Of a DNA stretch of 64,000 bases, positions 25,017-34,360 are shown one piece after another. This DNA comes from Hymenobacter negativus (lineage in GTDB: Bacteria; Bacteroidota; Bacteroidia; Cytophagales; Hymenobacteraceae), in NCBI RefSeq assembly GCF_016056375.1, contig NZ_JAEDAE010000004.1, forward strand, positions 248,001 to 312,000. Reading direction: 5' to 3'. Positions within the stretch are counted from its first letter, which is position 1. The number at the start of each line of letters is the position of its first letter. A program made the position numbers and the translations under genes. The notes beneath the pieces are model-generated. The model saw nothing but the letters and a program-made list of their open reading frames with translations. It made no database searches and was not told where the DNA came from.

Positions 25017-26829
25017 ACAGTTTGTGGTCTTTCAATTTTCGCTCCAGCAGGTCGGAAGTGCCTCCAATTTTGTGGGCCCGCTGCCATTCTACCACGGCTT
25101 TGTCCTTTTCGCCGAGCTGGAACAATACGTCGCCGTAGTGCTCGATGATGGAGCCGTCTTTGCTGGTTTGCAGCGCTTTTTCCAGGGCAGTCTTGGCCCC
25201 GGCATAATCCTTTTGCTTATACAGCACCCAGGCATACGTATCCAGATAGGTGTCGTTGTCAGGGAACTGCTTCACCACTTTGCCCGACATCTGCTTGGCC
25301 TTGTCCAGTTTTTCGCCCCGCAACGACAGGAAGTAGCTGTAATTGTTCAGCACCTGCACATTGTCCGGGTCGCTCACCAGCGCCGATTCATAGGCCGCAT
25401 CCGACTTTTCGTATTCGTGCAGCTCGTGGTAGGCATCGCCCAGCTGCGCATCAAACTGGCCCAGCAGCGGCGCGTTGTTCACCACCAGCTTGCGGCCGTG
25501 CTCCAGGGCTTTCACGCCTTTCTGAGGCTGCTTTTTCAGCACGTAGGCCACGCCGTTGTAGAACCATAGCGACGACTGATTCGGAAACAACTCCAGTGCC
25601 CGGCCCGAATGCACGAGCAGCGAGTCAGTCTGGTTCAGCTCGGCATCAATCAGCACCACCTGCTGCCACACCTGAAACTTGGAATTATCGTAGCGCAAGG
25701 CTTGCAGGTAGGTATTGCGGGCCTCTTTTTTGTGGTCGGTCAGGGTCTGCACATCGCCGGATATGGCGTAGGCCTTGGCATCCTTGGGGTAGCTCTTGAC
25801 GGTGGCCGCCGCCAGGTCACGCACCAACTGGTTGGTGGGCTCCTTGGGGCTGGGCAGCTGCTTAATGTAGCCCACCAGAATGCGCACCCGGGCATCAATG
25901 TCCAGCGCGGGGCTAGCAAAGGCCTGACGCAGCTGCTGGTCGGCCTCGGTATCAAGCTTCTGCTGGCGGTACACCTCCGACAGTATCAGGTGGGCCTGGG
26001 GGTTGTCGGGGTCGAGGCGCAGGGCCTGCTGGGTTACGCGCACGGCATCGGGCAGGCGGTTGTTGCTGGCGTACATCTCGGCCTGGGCCAGCACGTAGCG
26101 GGCTTCGGTCGGGTTGGCTTTGATGAGCTTTTCGCCCTCGGCCAGCGCCAAGTCCAGCTTGTTCTGCTTAAGGTAAATCTGCTGCTTCTTGAAGGAAATC
26201 TCATCCACCTGCCCAAATTCCTTTTCGGCCTGGTCCAGCGTGGTCAGGGCTTCGGGCAGGTGGTTCTGGGCCAGGTACAGGTCGGCCAGGTTGAAGAGGT
26301 AGCTACCCGAGTTGGGCACCTGCTTGATGAGCGTGGCGTAGGTTTTGGTGGCCGCATCGTACTGCTTCTGGCTGGCCTGTGCCTGAGCCAGCAGCAGGTA
26401 ATAGTAGGCATTCTGCGGGTCGAGGCGGGTGGCGGCTTCGGCGTAGTTGGTAGCGTCGCGCAGGTTGCCGCTCAGCAGGTTGGCTTCGGCAATCTTGTAG
26501 TTGATGGCCGCGTTGTCAGGGCGCATCGAGTAGGCTTTCAGCAGGTTTTCGAGGCCTTTGGGATAATCCTCCAGCATCACATACTTCACGCCTTCCACAA
26601 ACAGCGCCTCGCTCTGCTCCTTCTCCCGTTCTGAGAGGCCCGGCATGGTGGCACGCTTCGCACGGAGCTCGGCCACCCGCTTCTCCAGTTCATGTTGTTC
26701 TTTTTCCAGCACGCGCTGCTCCCGGCGGCTCAGCTTGGCCGGCGGCTCAGGTGCCCCTGACGGGGCCTGTGCGTATCCCGGGGCCGTCAGCCCCACCCAA
26801 ACCAGCAGACTTAGAACAACTTGACGCAT
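25009..26829 (-). CDS. Secreted TPR-repeat protein
   Basis: 606 residues. Signal peptide MRQVVLSLLVWVGLTAPGYA, a charged helix (LSRREQRVLEKEQHELEKRV), then about 12 tetratricopeptide repeats from residue about 75 to the end, for example YAEAATRLDPQNAYYYLLLA, TQQALRLDPDNPQAHLILSE and AYESALVSDPDNVQVLNNYS. It is probably a periplasmic scaffold or an outer-membrane-associated partner of the DUF4292 lipoprotein it overlaps. The frame extends to 26886, but the added residues do not make a signal peptide and cross a predicted promoter and hairpin, so I use the ATG at 26829. Confidence 0.9.
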   Translation of the reverse strand: MRQVVLSLLVWVGLTAPGYAQAPSGAPEPPAKLSRREQRVLEKEQHELEKRVAELRAKRATMPGLSEREKEQSEALFVEGVKYVMLEDYPKGLENLLKAYSMRPDNAAINYKIAEANLLSGNLRDATNYAEAATRLDPQNAYYYLLLAQAQASQKQYDAATKTYATLIKQVPNSGSYLFNLADLYLAQNHLPEALTTLDQAEKEFGQVDEISFKKQQIYLKQNKLDLALAEGEKLIKANPTEARYVLAQAEMYASNNRLPDAVRVTQQALRLDPDNPQAHLILSEVYRQQKLDTEADQQLRQAFASPALDIDARVRILVGYIKQLPSPKEPTNQLVRDLAAATVKSYPKDAKAYAISGDVQTLTDHKKEARNTYLQALRYDNSKFQVWQQVVLIDAELNQTDSLLVHSGRALELFPNQSSLWFYNGVAYVLKKQPQKGVKALEHGRKLVVNNAPLLGQFDAQLGDAYHELHEYEKSDAAYESALVSDPDNVQVLNNYSYFLSLRGEKLDKAKQMSGKVVKQFPDNDTYLDTYAWVLYKQKDYAGAKTALEKALQTSKDGSIIEHYGDVLFQLGEKDKAVVEWQRAHKIGGTSDLLERKLKDHKLYE

Positions 26830-26836
26830 ACACAAG

Positions 26837-26869
26837 AAAACCGGACCTGAGGCCCGGCCCACGAAATTA
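26837..26869 (-). promoter_or_regulatory. Predicted promoter and leader hairpin of the TPR gene
   Basis: Reverse strand: -7-like TAATTTCG (26862-26869; the same octamer as before the malic enzyme gene), four bases, a stem CCGGGCC/GGTCCGG with loop TCA (26841-26857; one G-U pair), then TTTTC, and ATG at 26829. Confidence 0.5.
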
Positions 26870-26885
26870 CGGGGAATAAAAGCCA

Positions 26886-26917
26886 ACGACGCGGCCCCCG
26901 CAAGAAGGCCGCGTCGT
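26886..26917 (-). terminator. Hairpin after the sugar nucleotidyltransferase gene
   Basis: Perfect 11-base stem (26886-26896 with 26907-26917, core GACGCGGCC) 25 bases after the stop at 26943. On the reverse strand it is followed by TGGCTTTTATT, a weak U-tract. Confidence 0.55.
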
Positions 26918-26942
26918 GCTAACGCATTTCGGACTTAAAATG

Positions 26943-27953
26943 TCACACCCGCAACTGGTTATAATCGCCGAGGCTCAAGTCGTCGGGGGTGCCGGCCACG
27001 GTAGCGAAGTTGCCAATCATCGAATTGGTAATAACCGCGTTCAGCACCGAAGCCGACTGCTGCACGATGGAGTTCGACAAACGCGAGTCGCGCACGTTGG
27101 CGCTGGTGCCCAGCGAAACGTGCGGCCCTACTACCGAATCGGTAATAATAGCGCCTTCGCCGATGTAAACCGGCTCGATGATGACGGAGTTGGTGATTTT
27201 AGCCGATTCGTGCACCAGCGACTCGCCGCGCTCTTTCAAATACTCCAGGTAGCGCTGGTTGGTGAACACCGTGGCATCCTTGTTGCCGCAGTCGAGCCAC
27301 TCGGTCACGCGGCCGGGCACGAAAACGGTGCCCTTGTTCTTCATGTTTTCGAGGGCATTGGTGAGCTGGTACTCGCCTTTGTCCTTGATGTCGTTGTCGA
27401 GCAGGTATTGCAGCTCGCTGCGCAGGTATTCGCCGTCCTGGAAGTAGTAGATGCCGATGATAGCCAGGTCCGACACGAATTCCTGCGGTTTCTCCACGAA
27501 TTCCGTAATCTGACCCTGCTCGTTTAGTTTCACCACGCCGAAGGGTTTGGGGTCGTCCACTTTCTGCACCCAGATGGTGCCGGGCACGCTGGAATCCAGC
27601 GTGAAATCGGCCTTAAACAAGGTATCGGCAAACGCCACCACCACCGGACCGGTCAAGCTCTCCTTTGCGCACAAAATGGCGTGGGCCGTACCCAGCGGCT
27701 CGTCCTGGTACACAATGGTACCCTTGGCGCCTACCGATTCGGCAATTTTCACCAGGTTTTTCTCTACCTCGGACCCGAAGCGGCCGATGATGAAAGCCAC
27801 CTCGTCCACCGGCTCGCCGCAGACCTTGGCAATATCCTCCACGAGGCGCTGCACAATGGGCTTGCCCGCAATGGGAATGAGCGGCTTGGGAACGGTGAGG
27901 GTGTGGGGGCGCATGCGTTTGCCCATGCCGGCCATCGGGACGATGATTTTCAC
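26943..27953 (-). CDS. Sugar-1-phosphate nucleotidyltransferase
   Basis: Makes an NDP-sugar from NTP and a sugar-1-phosphate (RfbA/GlmU-like family). 336 residues with a GTG start (MKIIVPMAGMGKRMRPHTLT). The nucleotide-binding loop is GMGKRMRPHTLTVPKPLIPI; VVVAFADTLFK holds the metal-binding Asp. The last ~100 residues form a left-handed beta-helix (SVIIEPVYIGEGAIITDSVV, LSNSIVQQSASVLNAVITNS), as in bifunctional or oligomerising members. The exact sugar cannot be told; glucose-1-phosphate is the most common for this type. It lies 61 bases from dut. Confidence 0.9.
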   Translation of the reverse strand: MKIIVPMAGMGKRMRPHTLTVPKPLIPIAGKPIVQRLVEDIAKVCGEPVDEVAFIIGRFGSEVEKNLVKIAESVGAKGTIVYQDEPLGTAHAILCAKESLTGPVVVAFADTLFKADFTLDSSVPGTIWVQKVDDPKPFGVVKLNEQGQITEFVEKPQEFVSDLAIIGIYYFQDGEYLRSELQYLLDNDIKDKGEYQLTNALENMKNKGTVFVPGRVTEWLDCGNKDATVFTNQRYLEYLKERGESLVHESAKITNSVIIEPVYIGEGAIITDSVVGPHVSLGTSANVRDSRLSNSIVQQSASVLNAVITNSMIGNFATVAGTPDDLSLGDYNQLRV

Positions 27954-28013
27954 AGTGGAAATATTGTGAGGTGAGAATTACTTTTTTGAAGAAATATAGG
28001 CGCGTTTCAGGAT

Positions 28014-28451
28014 TTAGCCAATTCCTGTGCTTCCATACCCGCCCGCGCCACGTTGGGTTGCGCTCAGCGTCTCAACGGGCTGCCAGCTGATGGTTTCGTG
28101 TTTGGCAACTACCAACTGGGCAATGCGTTCGCCGTCGTTCACTACGAAGGGTTCATTGGATAAATTCACCAGCAGCACCCGGATTTCGCCCCGGTAGTCG
28201 GCATCAATCGTGCCCGGGCTGTTCACGATGCCGATGCCGTGTTTCACGGCTAGGCCGCTGCGGGGGCGCACCTGGGCCTCGTAACCCACCGGAATTTCCA
28301 GGCTCAAACCCGTGGGAATGAGTTGGCGCTCCAGCGGTCCGAGCGTGATAGCACCTTCGGGCAGGTGGGCACGCAGGTCGAGACCGGCGGCGTGGGGCGT
28401 TTGGTATTCGGGCAGCGGGTGGCCCGAATGATTGATAACAGGGATGTGCAT
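28014..28451 (-). CDS. dut: dUTP diphosphatase
   Basis: Hydrolyses dUTP to dUMP, keeping uracil out of DNA and feeding thymidylate synthesis. 145 residues, the trimeric family. Motifs: [12 protein letters not shown] (I), [12 protein letters not shown] (II), [15 protein letters not shown] (III, catalytic Asp), [11 protein letters not shown] (IV) and the flexible C-terminal [10 protein letters not shown] (V). A -7 box lies at 28486-28493. Confidence 0.97.
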   Translation of the reverse strand: MHIPVINHSGHPLPEYQTPHAAGLDLRAHLPEGAITLGPLERQLIPTGLSLEIPVGYEAQVRPRSGLAVKHGIGIVNSPGTIDADYRGEIRVLLVNLSNEPFVVNDGERIAQLVVAKHETISWQPVETLSATQRGAGGYGSTGIG

Positions 28452-28485
28452 AGGCGGGTAACAGTTCTTAGGTGGGCCAGCGCGC

Positions 28486-28493
28486 CAAAGATA
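28486..28493 (-). promoter_or_regulatory. Predicted -7 box of dut
   Basis: Reverse strand TATCTTTG, an exact TAnnTTTG match, 34 bases before the ATG at 28451. Confidence 0.45.
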
Positions 28494-28528
28494 GGAACGC
28501 CCCTATGCTTACCCTACCTCCACTGGAG

Positions 28529-30628
28529 TTATTCGCGCGCTACCCGAATAACCCGGGTACTGCCGCCCTGTTGCACGGTGAGTAGGTAAACGCCAGCGGG
28601 CAGGGTGTTAGCCCCAGGCAGAGGCACGGCACTGGCCCCGACGGGTATGGCGGCGATAGTTTCGCGCACCACGCGGCCCACAGCATCGTTCAGCAGCAGG
28701 TGTAGCGGCCCTGCCTGCCGCGCATTCACCGTCACGGTCAGGCGCTCGCTGAAGGGAACTGGTGAGACCTCGGCCCGGAAGCCATCAACGACGTGACTGC
28801 CCGTGCTTAGACCAGTACCGGTAGGAACGAGTTCAATGTCGTCTACATAGAGGTAATAGGAGCTGGCAGGGCTGGTGACGTGAAAACCAAAATAATAGGG
28901 GCCGCTAACAGTGGGCGTGAAGCTGGAAACTTGGTCGTCGGCGATGCCGGCCGTAGTTGTTACATAATTCGCGTTGGTGATTTGCGTATTAGAAAACAGC
29001 ACCGTAGACTGCCCGGCCGGGGTGGCAGCACGGCCCACTCTCGCTTCCATCGCCTCGGGGTAGGGCATGCCAAAGCCCCGGTACTTGAATTGGAGTTGGT
29101 AAGTAGTGCCGGCTGTGAGGGGCAGGCCCGGCGTGAAAAACCAGTCGTCGGCGCGCTTGCCGGCAACGCTGTAGCCGTAGCGCATCGCTTGGGGGACCGA
29201 GTTGGGATTGTTGGCCACCACTTTCCAAGTGCTGCCGTCGTTATTGGCGTTGAGCACTGTGAGGCCACAGGGCAGTACCGAGGGATATACCGCGTCGAAG
29301 TTCTCGAAATAGGGCATCGCCGCCGTGCTCACGCAAGGCGTGGTAAAACATACCGGCCCCGCCAATGGACTGGTATAGCCCCCGCTACACCAAGAGTTTA
29401 TGGTGGCGCAATAGGCCACGTTGGGCACCAGGCTACTCAGTGTAGCCGGCGAGCCAGTGGCCCTCACCAAGGCCCCACCGGCGGATAGCTCATCGGTGTA
29501 GATGATTTCGTAGCTCCCCACGCCGGCGGTGGGGGCTGTAAAGGTCAGCGTGGCCGTAGTGGGGGTAGTGCTGCTCACCACCAGATTAGTGGGTGGGGGG
29601 CACGGCGAAGTCGTCAGGACCAGTTCTAGCGCCCAGCGGGTTTGCGAACTGCTTACGGTCCAGGGGCCGTTCGCCGTTTGGTAATAAAACTTGTTGGGCC
29701 GCACCGGCTCCTCGGGCTGGGTGGCTAGCGCTAAGCCGTTGTCAAGCTCCCGCAGGACCACGTAGAACCCACCACCCACTTGCACGGTGGGCAGAGTCAC
29801 ACTTACGGTTCCAGTTCCCGCCGGCCGTGTTTGCGTGGCCGAGGTATAGAGCAGCGCATTGGGTAGCCCGTTGGGTCCAGGGCTATAGATTTCGACCCGG
29901 AAGTGAGTAGCCCCCGCTGTGGTGGCCGCAAACGTGGCCCGGATGCTGCTGAGGTAATTGGCTGTCGAGGGTATGGTAAATTTTGCCGCCAAGGCCCCGC
30001 CCATAGCGCCCGCACTGACCCCGGTGGTATTGAGTGCTGCTGTGGTGTCCACATACGCGAGGTGGTTGGTCGACACCACCTGCGTAATGCTGAGCGCATC
30101 GTTGGACCAGTCGTCGTCGTCTGCCACGCTTACCGTCACCAAGTTGGTGCCGGGGTTCAGTATGCCAGGATAGGCGTTGAACACAACCGCTACCGGGCTA
30201 CCCATAGGCAGAAATGGCAACGTTTTGGTATCGGTAAAAGTATTGGCTCCTGTCACGGTCAACGTTACGTGTACATCTTCCATAAGCATTGAGCCCGTGT
30301 TGGCCACCATGGCCTGCACTATATGAGGTTGCGCTGCCAGCGTGGCCAGTTTGCCGTAGCTGTGAATGGCAACCACAGCGGCGTCGTAAGCCTTTCGCGG
30401 CTTGGCAGAGGGCGGTAAACCAGCAGCGGAGGCTGCATAACTGCCGCCCCCAAGCAGGGCCAGCGCTACGCGGCACCATAGCCATAGGCCCCGACGAAAT
30501 GTATCAACAGAAGTTGTAGCTATTAGACGAGAACAAGAGAAATGGTATGTGAAGGCCGTTAGCACGGGCCACGAGGCAAGTAGGTCGGCCATAAAGCTCT
30601 CGTACTTGTCGTCTTGGTAAGTTTTCAT
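28529..30628 (-). CDS. Type IX secreted protein with FN3 and adhesin-like domains
   Basis: About 699 residues. A signal-like segment comes late (FRRGLWLWCRVALALLGGGS, then YAASAAG). Then come a CARDB-like stretch (LVTVSVADDDDWSNDAL), a beta-sandwich, a fibronectin type III domain (about 365-440, PPPTNLVVSSTTPTTATLTF), a cleaved-adhesin-type domain (about 450-610, PYFENFDAVYPSVLPCGLTV), and a type IX sorting domain of type A at the end (VDGFRAEVSPVPFSERLTVT ... LPAGVYLLTVQQGG ... RVIRVARE). It is probably exported through SprA and attached to the surface or released. Around 40 residues before the signal segment are unusual, so the start (ATG 30628) is uncertain. It separates dut from the flippase. 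Confidence 0.88.
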   Translation of the reverse strand: MKTYQDDKYESFMADLLASWPVLTAFTYHFSCSRLIATTSVDTFRRGLWLWCRVALALLGGGSYAASAAGLPPSAKPRKAYDAAVVAIHSYGKLATLAAQPHIVQAMVANTGSMLMEDVHVTLTVTGANTFTDTKTLPFLPMGSPVAVVFNAYPGILNPGTNLVTVSVADDDDWSNDALSITQVVSTNHLAYVDTTAALNTTGVSAGAMGGALAAKFTIPSTANYLSSIRATFAATTAGATHFRVEIYSPGPNGLPNALLYTSATQTRPAGTGTVSVTLPTVQVGGGFYVVLRELDNGLALATQPEEPVRPNKFYYQTANGPWTVSSSQTRWALELVLTTSPCPPPTNLVVSSTTPTTATLTFTAPTAGVGSYEIIYTDELSAGGALVRATGSPATLSSLVPNVAYCATINSWCSGGYTSPLAGPVCFTTPCVSTAAMPYFENFDAVYPSVLPCGLTVLNANNDGSTWKVVANNPNSVPQAMRYGYSVAGKRADDWFFTPGLPLTAGTTYQLQFKYRGFGMPYPEAMEARVGRAATPAGQSTVLFSNTQITNANYVTTTAGIADDQVSSFTPTVSGPYYFGFHVTSPASSYYLYVDDIELVPTGTGLSTGSHVVDGFRAEVSPVPFSERLTVTVNARQAGPLHLLLNDAVGRVVRETIAAIPVGASAVPLPGANTLPAGVYLLTVQQGGSTRVIRVARE

Positions 30629-30762
30629 TATGGAAAGGGATTGGGTAGGCCACAAATGAAAACAATTCCAAGGTGATATAAAGCATTTCTACATAAAAGA
30701 CAAATATTCCGGCCGGGCCTCCTCGCCCCGGCAACTACCGTGCAGGATTGCAAGCCGTGCCG

Positions 30763-32274
30763 CTACCCCTGGGCAATGCTCACGGCGGACCGGGGCCGCT
30801 CCACCCCATACAGCGCCAGCAGGAAGGCTACCGTGAGGCCCGCGTGCCAGGCGTGGCGCACCCACCAGCCCGCCGGCTGCACCCACCAGCCCAGCGCCAC
30901 CAGTCCTGCCGCAAACACCAGCCACAGCCCCAACCGCAGCGCCGGATACGGCACCGGGAAGTGCCGCTCGCCCAGCCGCCAGCACAGAATGGCCATCGTA
31001 AAATAGCAGGCCAGCGTGGCAATGGCCGAGCCCAGGTAGCCCAGCAGCGGAATCAGCACGAAGTTGAGGGCAATGGTGAGCACCGCGCCGCCCGCCCCGA
31101 TGTAGGTGCCATAGTACGTCTTATCGGTAAGCTTAAACCACACCGACAGGTTGTAATAAACGCCCAGAAACAGGTTGGCCAGCAGCAGAATGGGCACTAC
31201 CACCAATCCCTGCAAATACTCCGGCCTCCGCAGAAACAACTGCCCAAAATCCTCCACGTTCAGGCTGATGCCCACAAAAATGACCGCGCAGCACAGCGTA
31301 AACCACTTCAAAATCATGGCAAACGTGGCTGGCGAGTTCTTCTCCGTGCTCTGGGCAAAGAAGAATGGCTCGGCCGCGTAGCGGAACGCCTGAATAACCA
31401 GCGACATGAAGATGCTCAGCTTGTAGCACGCGCCGTAAATGCCCACCGCTGTAAGGCTGCTCTGGCCGGGATAGAAATTATCCGGCAACCACTTGGGCAG
31501 CAGAATCCGGTCCAGCGTTTCGTTTACCATGCCGGCCAGCCCCATCAGCATCAGCGGAAAAGCATAGCTGAGCAACGGCTGCAGAAACGACAGATTCAGG
31601 CGAAAGCGGAAGTCCAGCAGCTCGCGCCCCAGCAGCAGCAGCGTGAGGCCGCTGGCAAAGAGGTTGGAAAGGAAAACGTAGCCCACGCCCATGGCGGGGT
31701 CGTACACCCGCGCCACCAGCGGTTGCAAAGAGGCCAGCCACTTACCGCTCATCACGGCCGGGCAGAGCACGATAAAAAACAGGTTTAGCGCCACGTTGGC
31801 GATGATGCCGGCCAGCTTGATACCGGCAAACTTACGCGCCTTATTCTCCAGCCGCAGCCGCGCAAACGGGATGGCCGTCAGTGCATCCAGCCCCAGAATC
31901 AAGGCCACCCACACCGCATACTGCTCGTGCCCGGGCGGAATTTCCAGTAGGCTCAGCAGCGGGCGCGCCAGCAGCATCAGCAGCACCGTGAGGCCGGCCG
32001 TGCTTACCAGCAGCAGGCTCAGCACCCGGTCGTACAGCTCCTTGCGGTCGGTACCCGCCCGGTTGGCGAAGCGGAAAAACGTGGTTTCCATGCCGTAGGT
32101 AAACACCACATTCAGAAACGACACGTAGGCGTACAGCCCTGTCACTACCCCGTACTCCGCCGCCGAAAACGCCGCCGTATATATCGGCACCAGCAGATAC
32201 GTGAGCACCCGGCCCACGATGCTGCTCACGCCATACACGGCCGTTTGGGAGGCTAACTTTTTGGCTACACTCAT
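30763..32274 (-). CDS. Polysaccharide flippase (Wzx/MATE-like)
   Basis: 503 residues with about 12-14 membrane helices. The N-terminus ASQTAVYGVSSIVGRVLTYL and the conserved EYGVVTGLYAYVSFLNVVFT match the oligosaccharide flippase family of the MVF/MOP superfamily. It should move lipid-linked glycans across the inner membrane. With the nucleotidyltransferase at 26943 it hints at surface glycan synthesis. It lies 24 bases downstream of the small membrane gene at 32299-32661 on the same strand. Confidence 0.92.
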   Translation of the reverse strand: MSVAKKLASQTAVYGVSSIVGRVLTYLLVPIYTAAFSAAEYGVVTGLYAYVSFLNVVFTYGMETTFFRFANRAGTDRKELYDRVLSLLLVSTAGLTVLLMLLARPLLSLLEIPPGHEQYAVWVALILGLDALTAIPFARLRLENKARKFAGIKLAGIIANVALNLFFIVLCPAVMSGKWLASLQPLVARVYDPAMGVGYVFLSNLFASGLTLLLLGRELLDFRFRLNLSFLQPLLSYAFPLMLMGLAGMVNETLDRILLPKWLPDNFYPGQSSLTAVGIYGACYKLSIFMSLVIQAFRYAAEPFFFAQSTEKNSPATFAMILKWFTLCCAVIFVGISLNVEDFGQLFLRRPEYLQGLVVVPILLLANLFLGVYYNLSVWFKLTDKTYYGTYIGAGGAVLTIALNFVLIPLLGYLGSAIATLACYFTMAILCWRLGERHFPVPYPALRLGLWLVFAAGLVALGWWVQPAGWWVRHAWHAGLTVAFLLALYGVERPRSAVSIAQG

Positions 32275-32298
32275 TCTGTATTCAAAAGAAAAGGCAGC

Positions 32299-32661
32299 CT
32301 AGTAGATAAACCAAGCAAATCCATCACGGTCGTAATAACCTATAAGGCAATACAAGATGACACCACTGGCCATCATTAAAAGCCCCAGTCTAGGCATTTT
32401 ACGCGTTTCCAATGCGATTCCGACTAACGCCACTAACCACGGGCCTATCAGGAGAAGCAATAGAAAAGGCCCGAAATAAGCTACCTCGTACAACGCTTTA
32501 TAGTCGGTGAACCGGCCTCTCCCATTTTGACTCACGTCTGTTGTATGGAGCAAGTTCAGGTGGTGCAATCGCAGATAAATTCCAAGAGCAACAGCTGATA
32601 CCAATGGCAGTACACTGGTCCAGGTAAATACCCTCTCCTTTACCGTAACCACCATCGGCAT
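32299..32661 (-). CDS. Small membrane protein of unknown function
   Basis: 120 residues, about three membrane helices (SVLPLVSAVALGIYLRLHHL, GPFLLLLLIGPWLVALVGIA, LGLLMMASGVILYCLIGYYD). No family recognised. Its ATG overlaps the stop of the enoyl-CoA hydratase gene by one base (TAATG), so it is probably translationally coupled to it. It is more AT-rich than its neighbours. Confidence 0.72.
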   Translation of the reverse strand: MPMVVTVKERVFTWTSVLPLVSAVALGIYLRLHHLNLLHTTDVSQNGRGRFTDYKALYEVAYFGPFLLLLLIGPWLVALVGIALETRKMPRLGLLMMASGVILYCLIGYYDRDGFAWFIY

Positions 32662-33452
32662 TAGTTACCAGTGAACACCGCTGGGCGCTTCTCCACAAAT
32701 GCCGTGGTGCCTTCTTTGAAATCCTCAGTGTTGAAAGCCTGTTCGAAAGCCTTCGCTTCGGTTTCGTAGCCATCGGCACCTTTGGCGTAGTGTGCGTTCA
32801 CGCAGTCCAGAACCAGGCCCACGGCCAGCGGTGCTTTGCCCAGAATCTTGGTCAGCAGCTGCGTGCAGAAGGGCAGCAGCTCGGTCGGCGTCACTACGTG
32901 GTTTACCAGGCCCAGGCGCAGGGCCTCGTCGGCCTTCACCATATCGGCAGTCAGCAGCAGTTCAATGGCCTTGCCCTTGCCGATAAGCTGCGGCAGGCGC
33001 TGAGTGCCGCCGTAGCCGGGGGGCAGGCCCAGGTTCACCTCCGGCTGCCCAAACCGGGCATTGTCCGATGCTACGCGCATGTGGCAGGCCATGGCCAGCT
33101 CGCAGCCACCGCCCAGCGCAAAGCCGTTTACGGCTGCTACCACCGGTTTGGGACTGGCCTCAATGCGCGCAAACGCCTCCTGTCCCGCCAGTGAGGCCCG
33201 GCCGGCTAGCTCCGGCGTGAGGGCCGCCAGCTCCGCAATGTCCGCGCCGGCTACAAAGGCTTTCTCGCCACTGCCCGTCAGAATAATGCCACGCACCTGC
33301 GGCTCGGCCAGCGCTTGCTGCACGGCCGCGTCGATGTCGGCGATGGTGGCTGCGTTCAGCGCATTGAGCTTGGTGGGCCGGTTGATGGTGATGGTGAGGA
33401 TGCCGCTGGCGGCGTCTAGGTCGTAGAGCAGGTTTTCGAAAGAAGCAGACAT
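32661..33452 (-). CDS. Enoyl-CoA hydratase/isomerase family protein
   Basis: Crotonase family, 263 residues, full length; adds water to enoyl-CoA in fatty-acid breakdown or a related CoA reaction. Motifs: ITINRPTKLNALNAATIADI, the oxyanion hole AFVAGADIAELAAL, the catalytic-Glu region FALGGGCELAMACHMRVASD, and GQPEVNLGLPPGYGGTQRLP with the second Glu. Both Glu residues of the standard hydratase appear present. The long N-terminal extension to 33584 is noise; the ATG at 33452 gives MSASFENLLYDLDAASGILT. A -7 box lies 38 bases upstream. Confidence 0.95.
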   Translation of the reverse strand: MSASFENLLYDLDAASGILTITINRPTKLNALNAATIADIDAAVQQALAEPQVRGIILTGSGEKAFVAGADIAELAALTPELAGRASLAGQEAFARIEASPKPVVAAVNGFALGGGCELAMACHMRVASDNARFGQPEVNLGLPPGYGGTQRLPQLIGKGKAIELLLTADMVKADEALRLGLVNHVVTPTELLPFCTQLLTKILGKAPLAVGLVLDCVNAHYAKGADGYETEAKAFEQAFNTEDFKEGTTAFVEKRPAVFTGN

Positions 33453-33489
33453 AAGCAGAGAAGAAGCCCCGAAATGCGGTTGGCAGCGC

Positions 33490-33497
33490 CAAAGATA
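33490..33497 (-). promoter_or_regulatory. Predicted -7 box of the enoyl-CoA hydratase gene
   Basis: Reverse strand TATCTTTG, exact TAnnTTTG, 37 bases before the ATG at 33452. Confidence 0.4.
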
Positions 33498-33693
33498 GGA
33501 CATGCGCCGCCCCGTGCTGGTCGGGCTAGTGCCCTGGTTCAACGTCTCGGCAGCCTTTCCGAACGAAAGCATCGGCCGGCCCAAGCCAAAACCAGCCAGC
33601 TTTGCCCCGGCAATCAGGTATAGCTATTTGAATTTAAATAGGTAGCTTTAGCGCCATACCTACTCTTTTTTCACACCTAACCCCCTTACTACT

Positions 33694-34122
33694 ATGGGCT
33701 TTGTTTCCGAATTTAAGGAGTTTATTTCCAAAGGCAATGTGCTCGACCTGGCAGTCGGTGTCATCATCGGCAGTGCGTTCGGCAAAATCGTGTCTTCGCT
33801 CACCGACGACATCATCATGCCCATTCTCAGCGTATTCACCAGCGGTATCAACTTCAACGAGAAGTTCATTACCCTCGACGGCAAGCACTACGACACCCTG
33901 AAAGCCGCCCAGGATGCCAAAGCCGCCACCATCGCCTACGGCAACTTCATCAATGCCGTCATCTACTTCCTCATCATCGCCTTCGTCATCTTCTGGGTAG
34001 TGAAGCTGGCTAACCGTTTCAAGAGGCCCGCCGAAGTAGTTGTGGCCGTCGAGCCTGCTCCTACCAAAGACCAGCTCCTGCTGGCCGAAATTCGCGACTC
34101 GCTGCGCGCTGGTCGCGCCTAA
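33694..34122 (+). CDS. mscL: Large-conductance mechanosensitive channel
   Basis: Opens under membrane tension to relieve osmotic downshock. 142 residues with two membrane helices. The N-terminal amphipathic helix and TM1 are clear: MGFVSEFKEFISKGNVLDLA and VGVIIGSAFGKIVSSLTDDI, the MscL signature with the G-rich pore. TM2 is NAVIYFLIIAFVIFWVVKLA and a charged C-terminal helix follows. The periplasmic loop is about 40 residues long. A terminator lies at 34147-34190. Confidence 0.97.
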   Translation: MGFVSEFKEFISKGNVLDLAVGVIIGSAFGKIVSSLTDDIIMPILSVFTSGINFNEKFITLDGKHYDTLKAAQDAKAATIAYGNFINAVIYFLIIAFVIFWVVKLANRFKRPAEVVVAVEPAPTKDQLLLAEIRDSLRAGRA

Positions 34123-34146
34123 GCCGCTCGTTCCGTTCAACCAGAA

Positions 34147-34190
34147 AAAACCGTGGTTTGCCGAGTGGCAGGCCACGGTTTTCGCTTTTT
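34147..34190 (+). terminator. Intrinsic terminator of mscL
   Basis: Stem AAAACCGTGG/CCACGGTTTT (34147-34156 with 34173-34182), inner TGCC/GGCA, then CGCTTTTTT. It lies 25 bases after the stop. Confidence 0.85.
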
Positions 34191-34360
34191 TGCTTCAACC
34201 AGTCGTTTTATTCAAACCAGTTAATTGTTCGATTCAAAATAAGTTGCGAACTTAGGGGCCACCTAACGCCGCAGGCCTTCCTTTTGAATGCCCGCATTGA
34301 ACCACCCACTTCGCTCAATCGTTAGGCCGCTATCCTGCTCCCCTCACCCCATTGCGCCCT

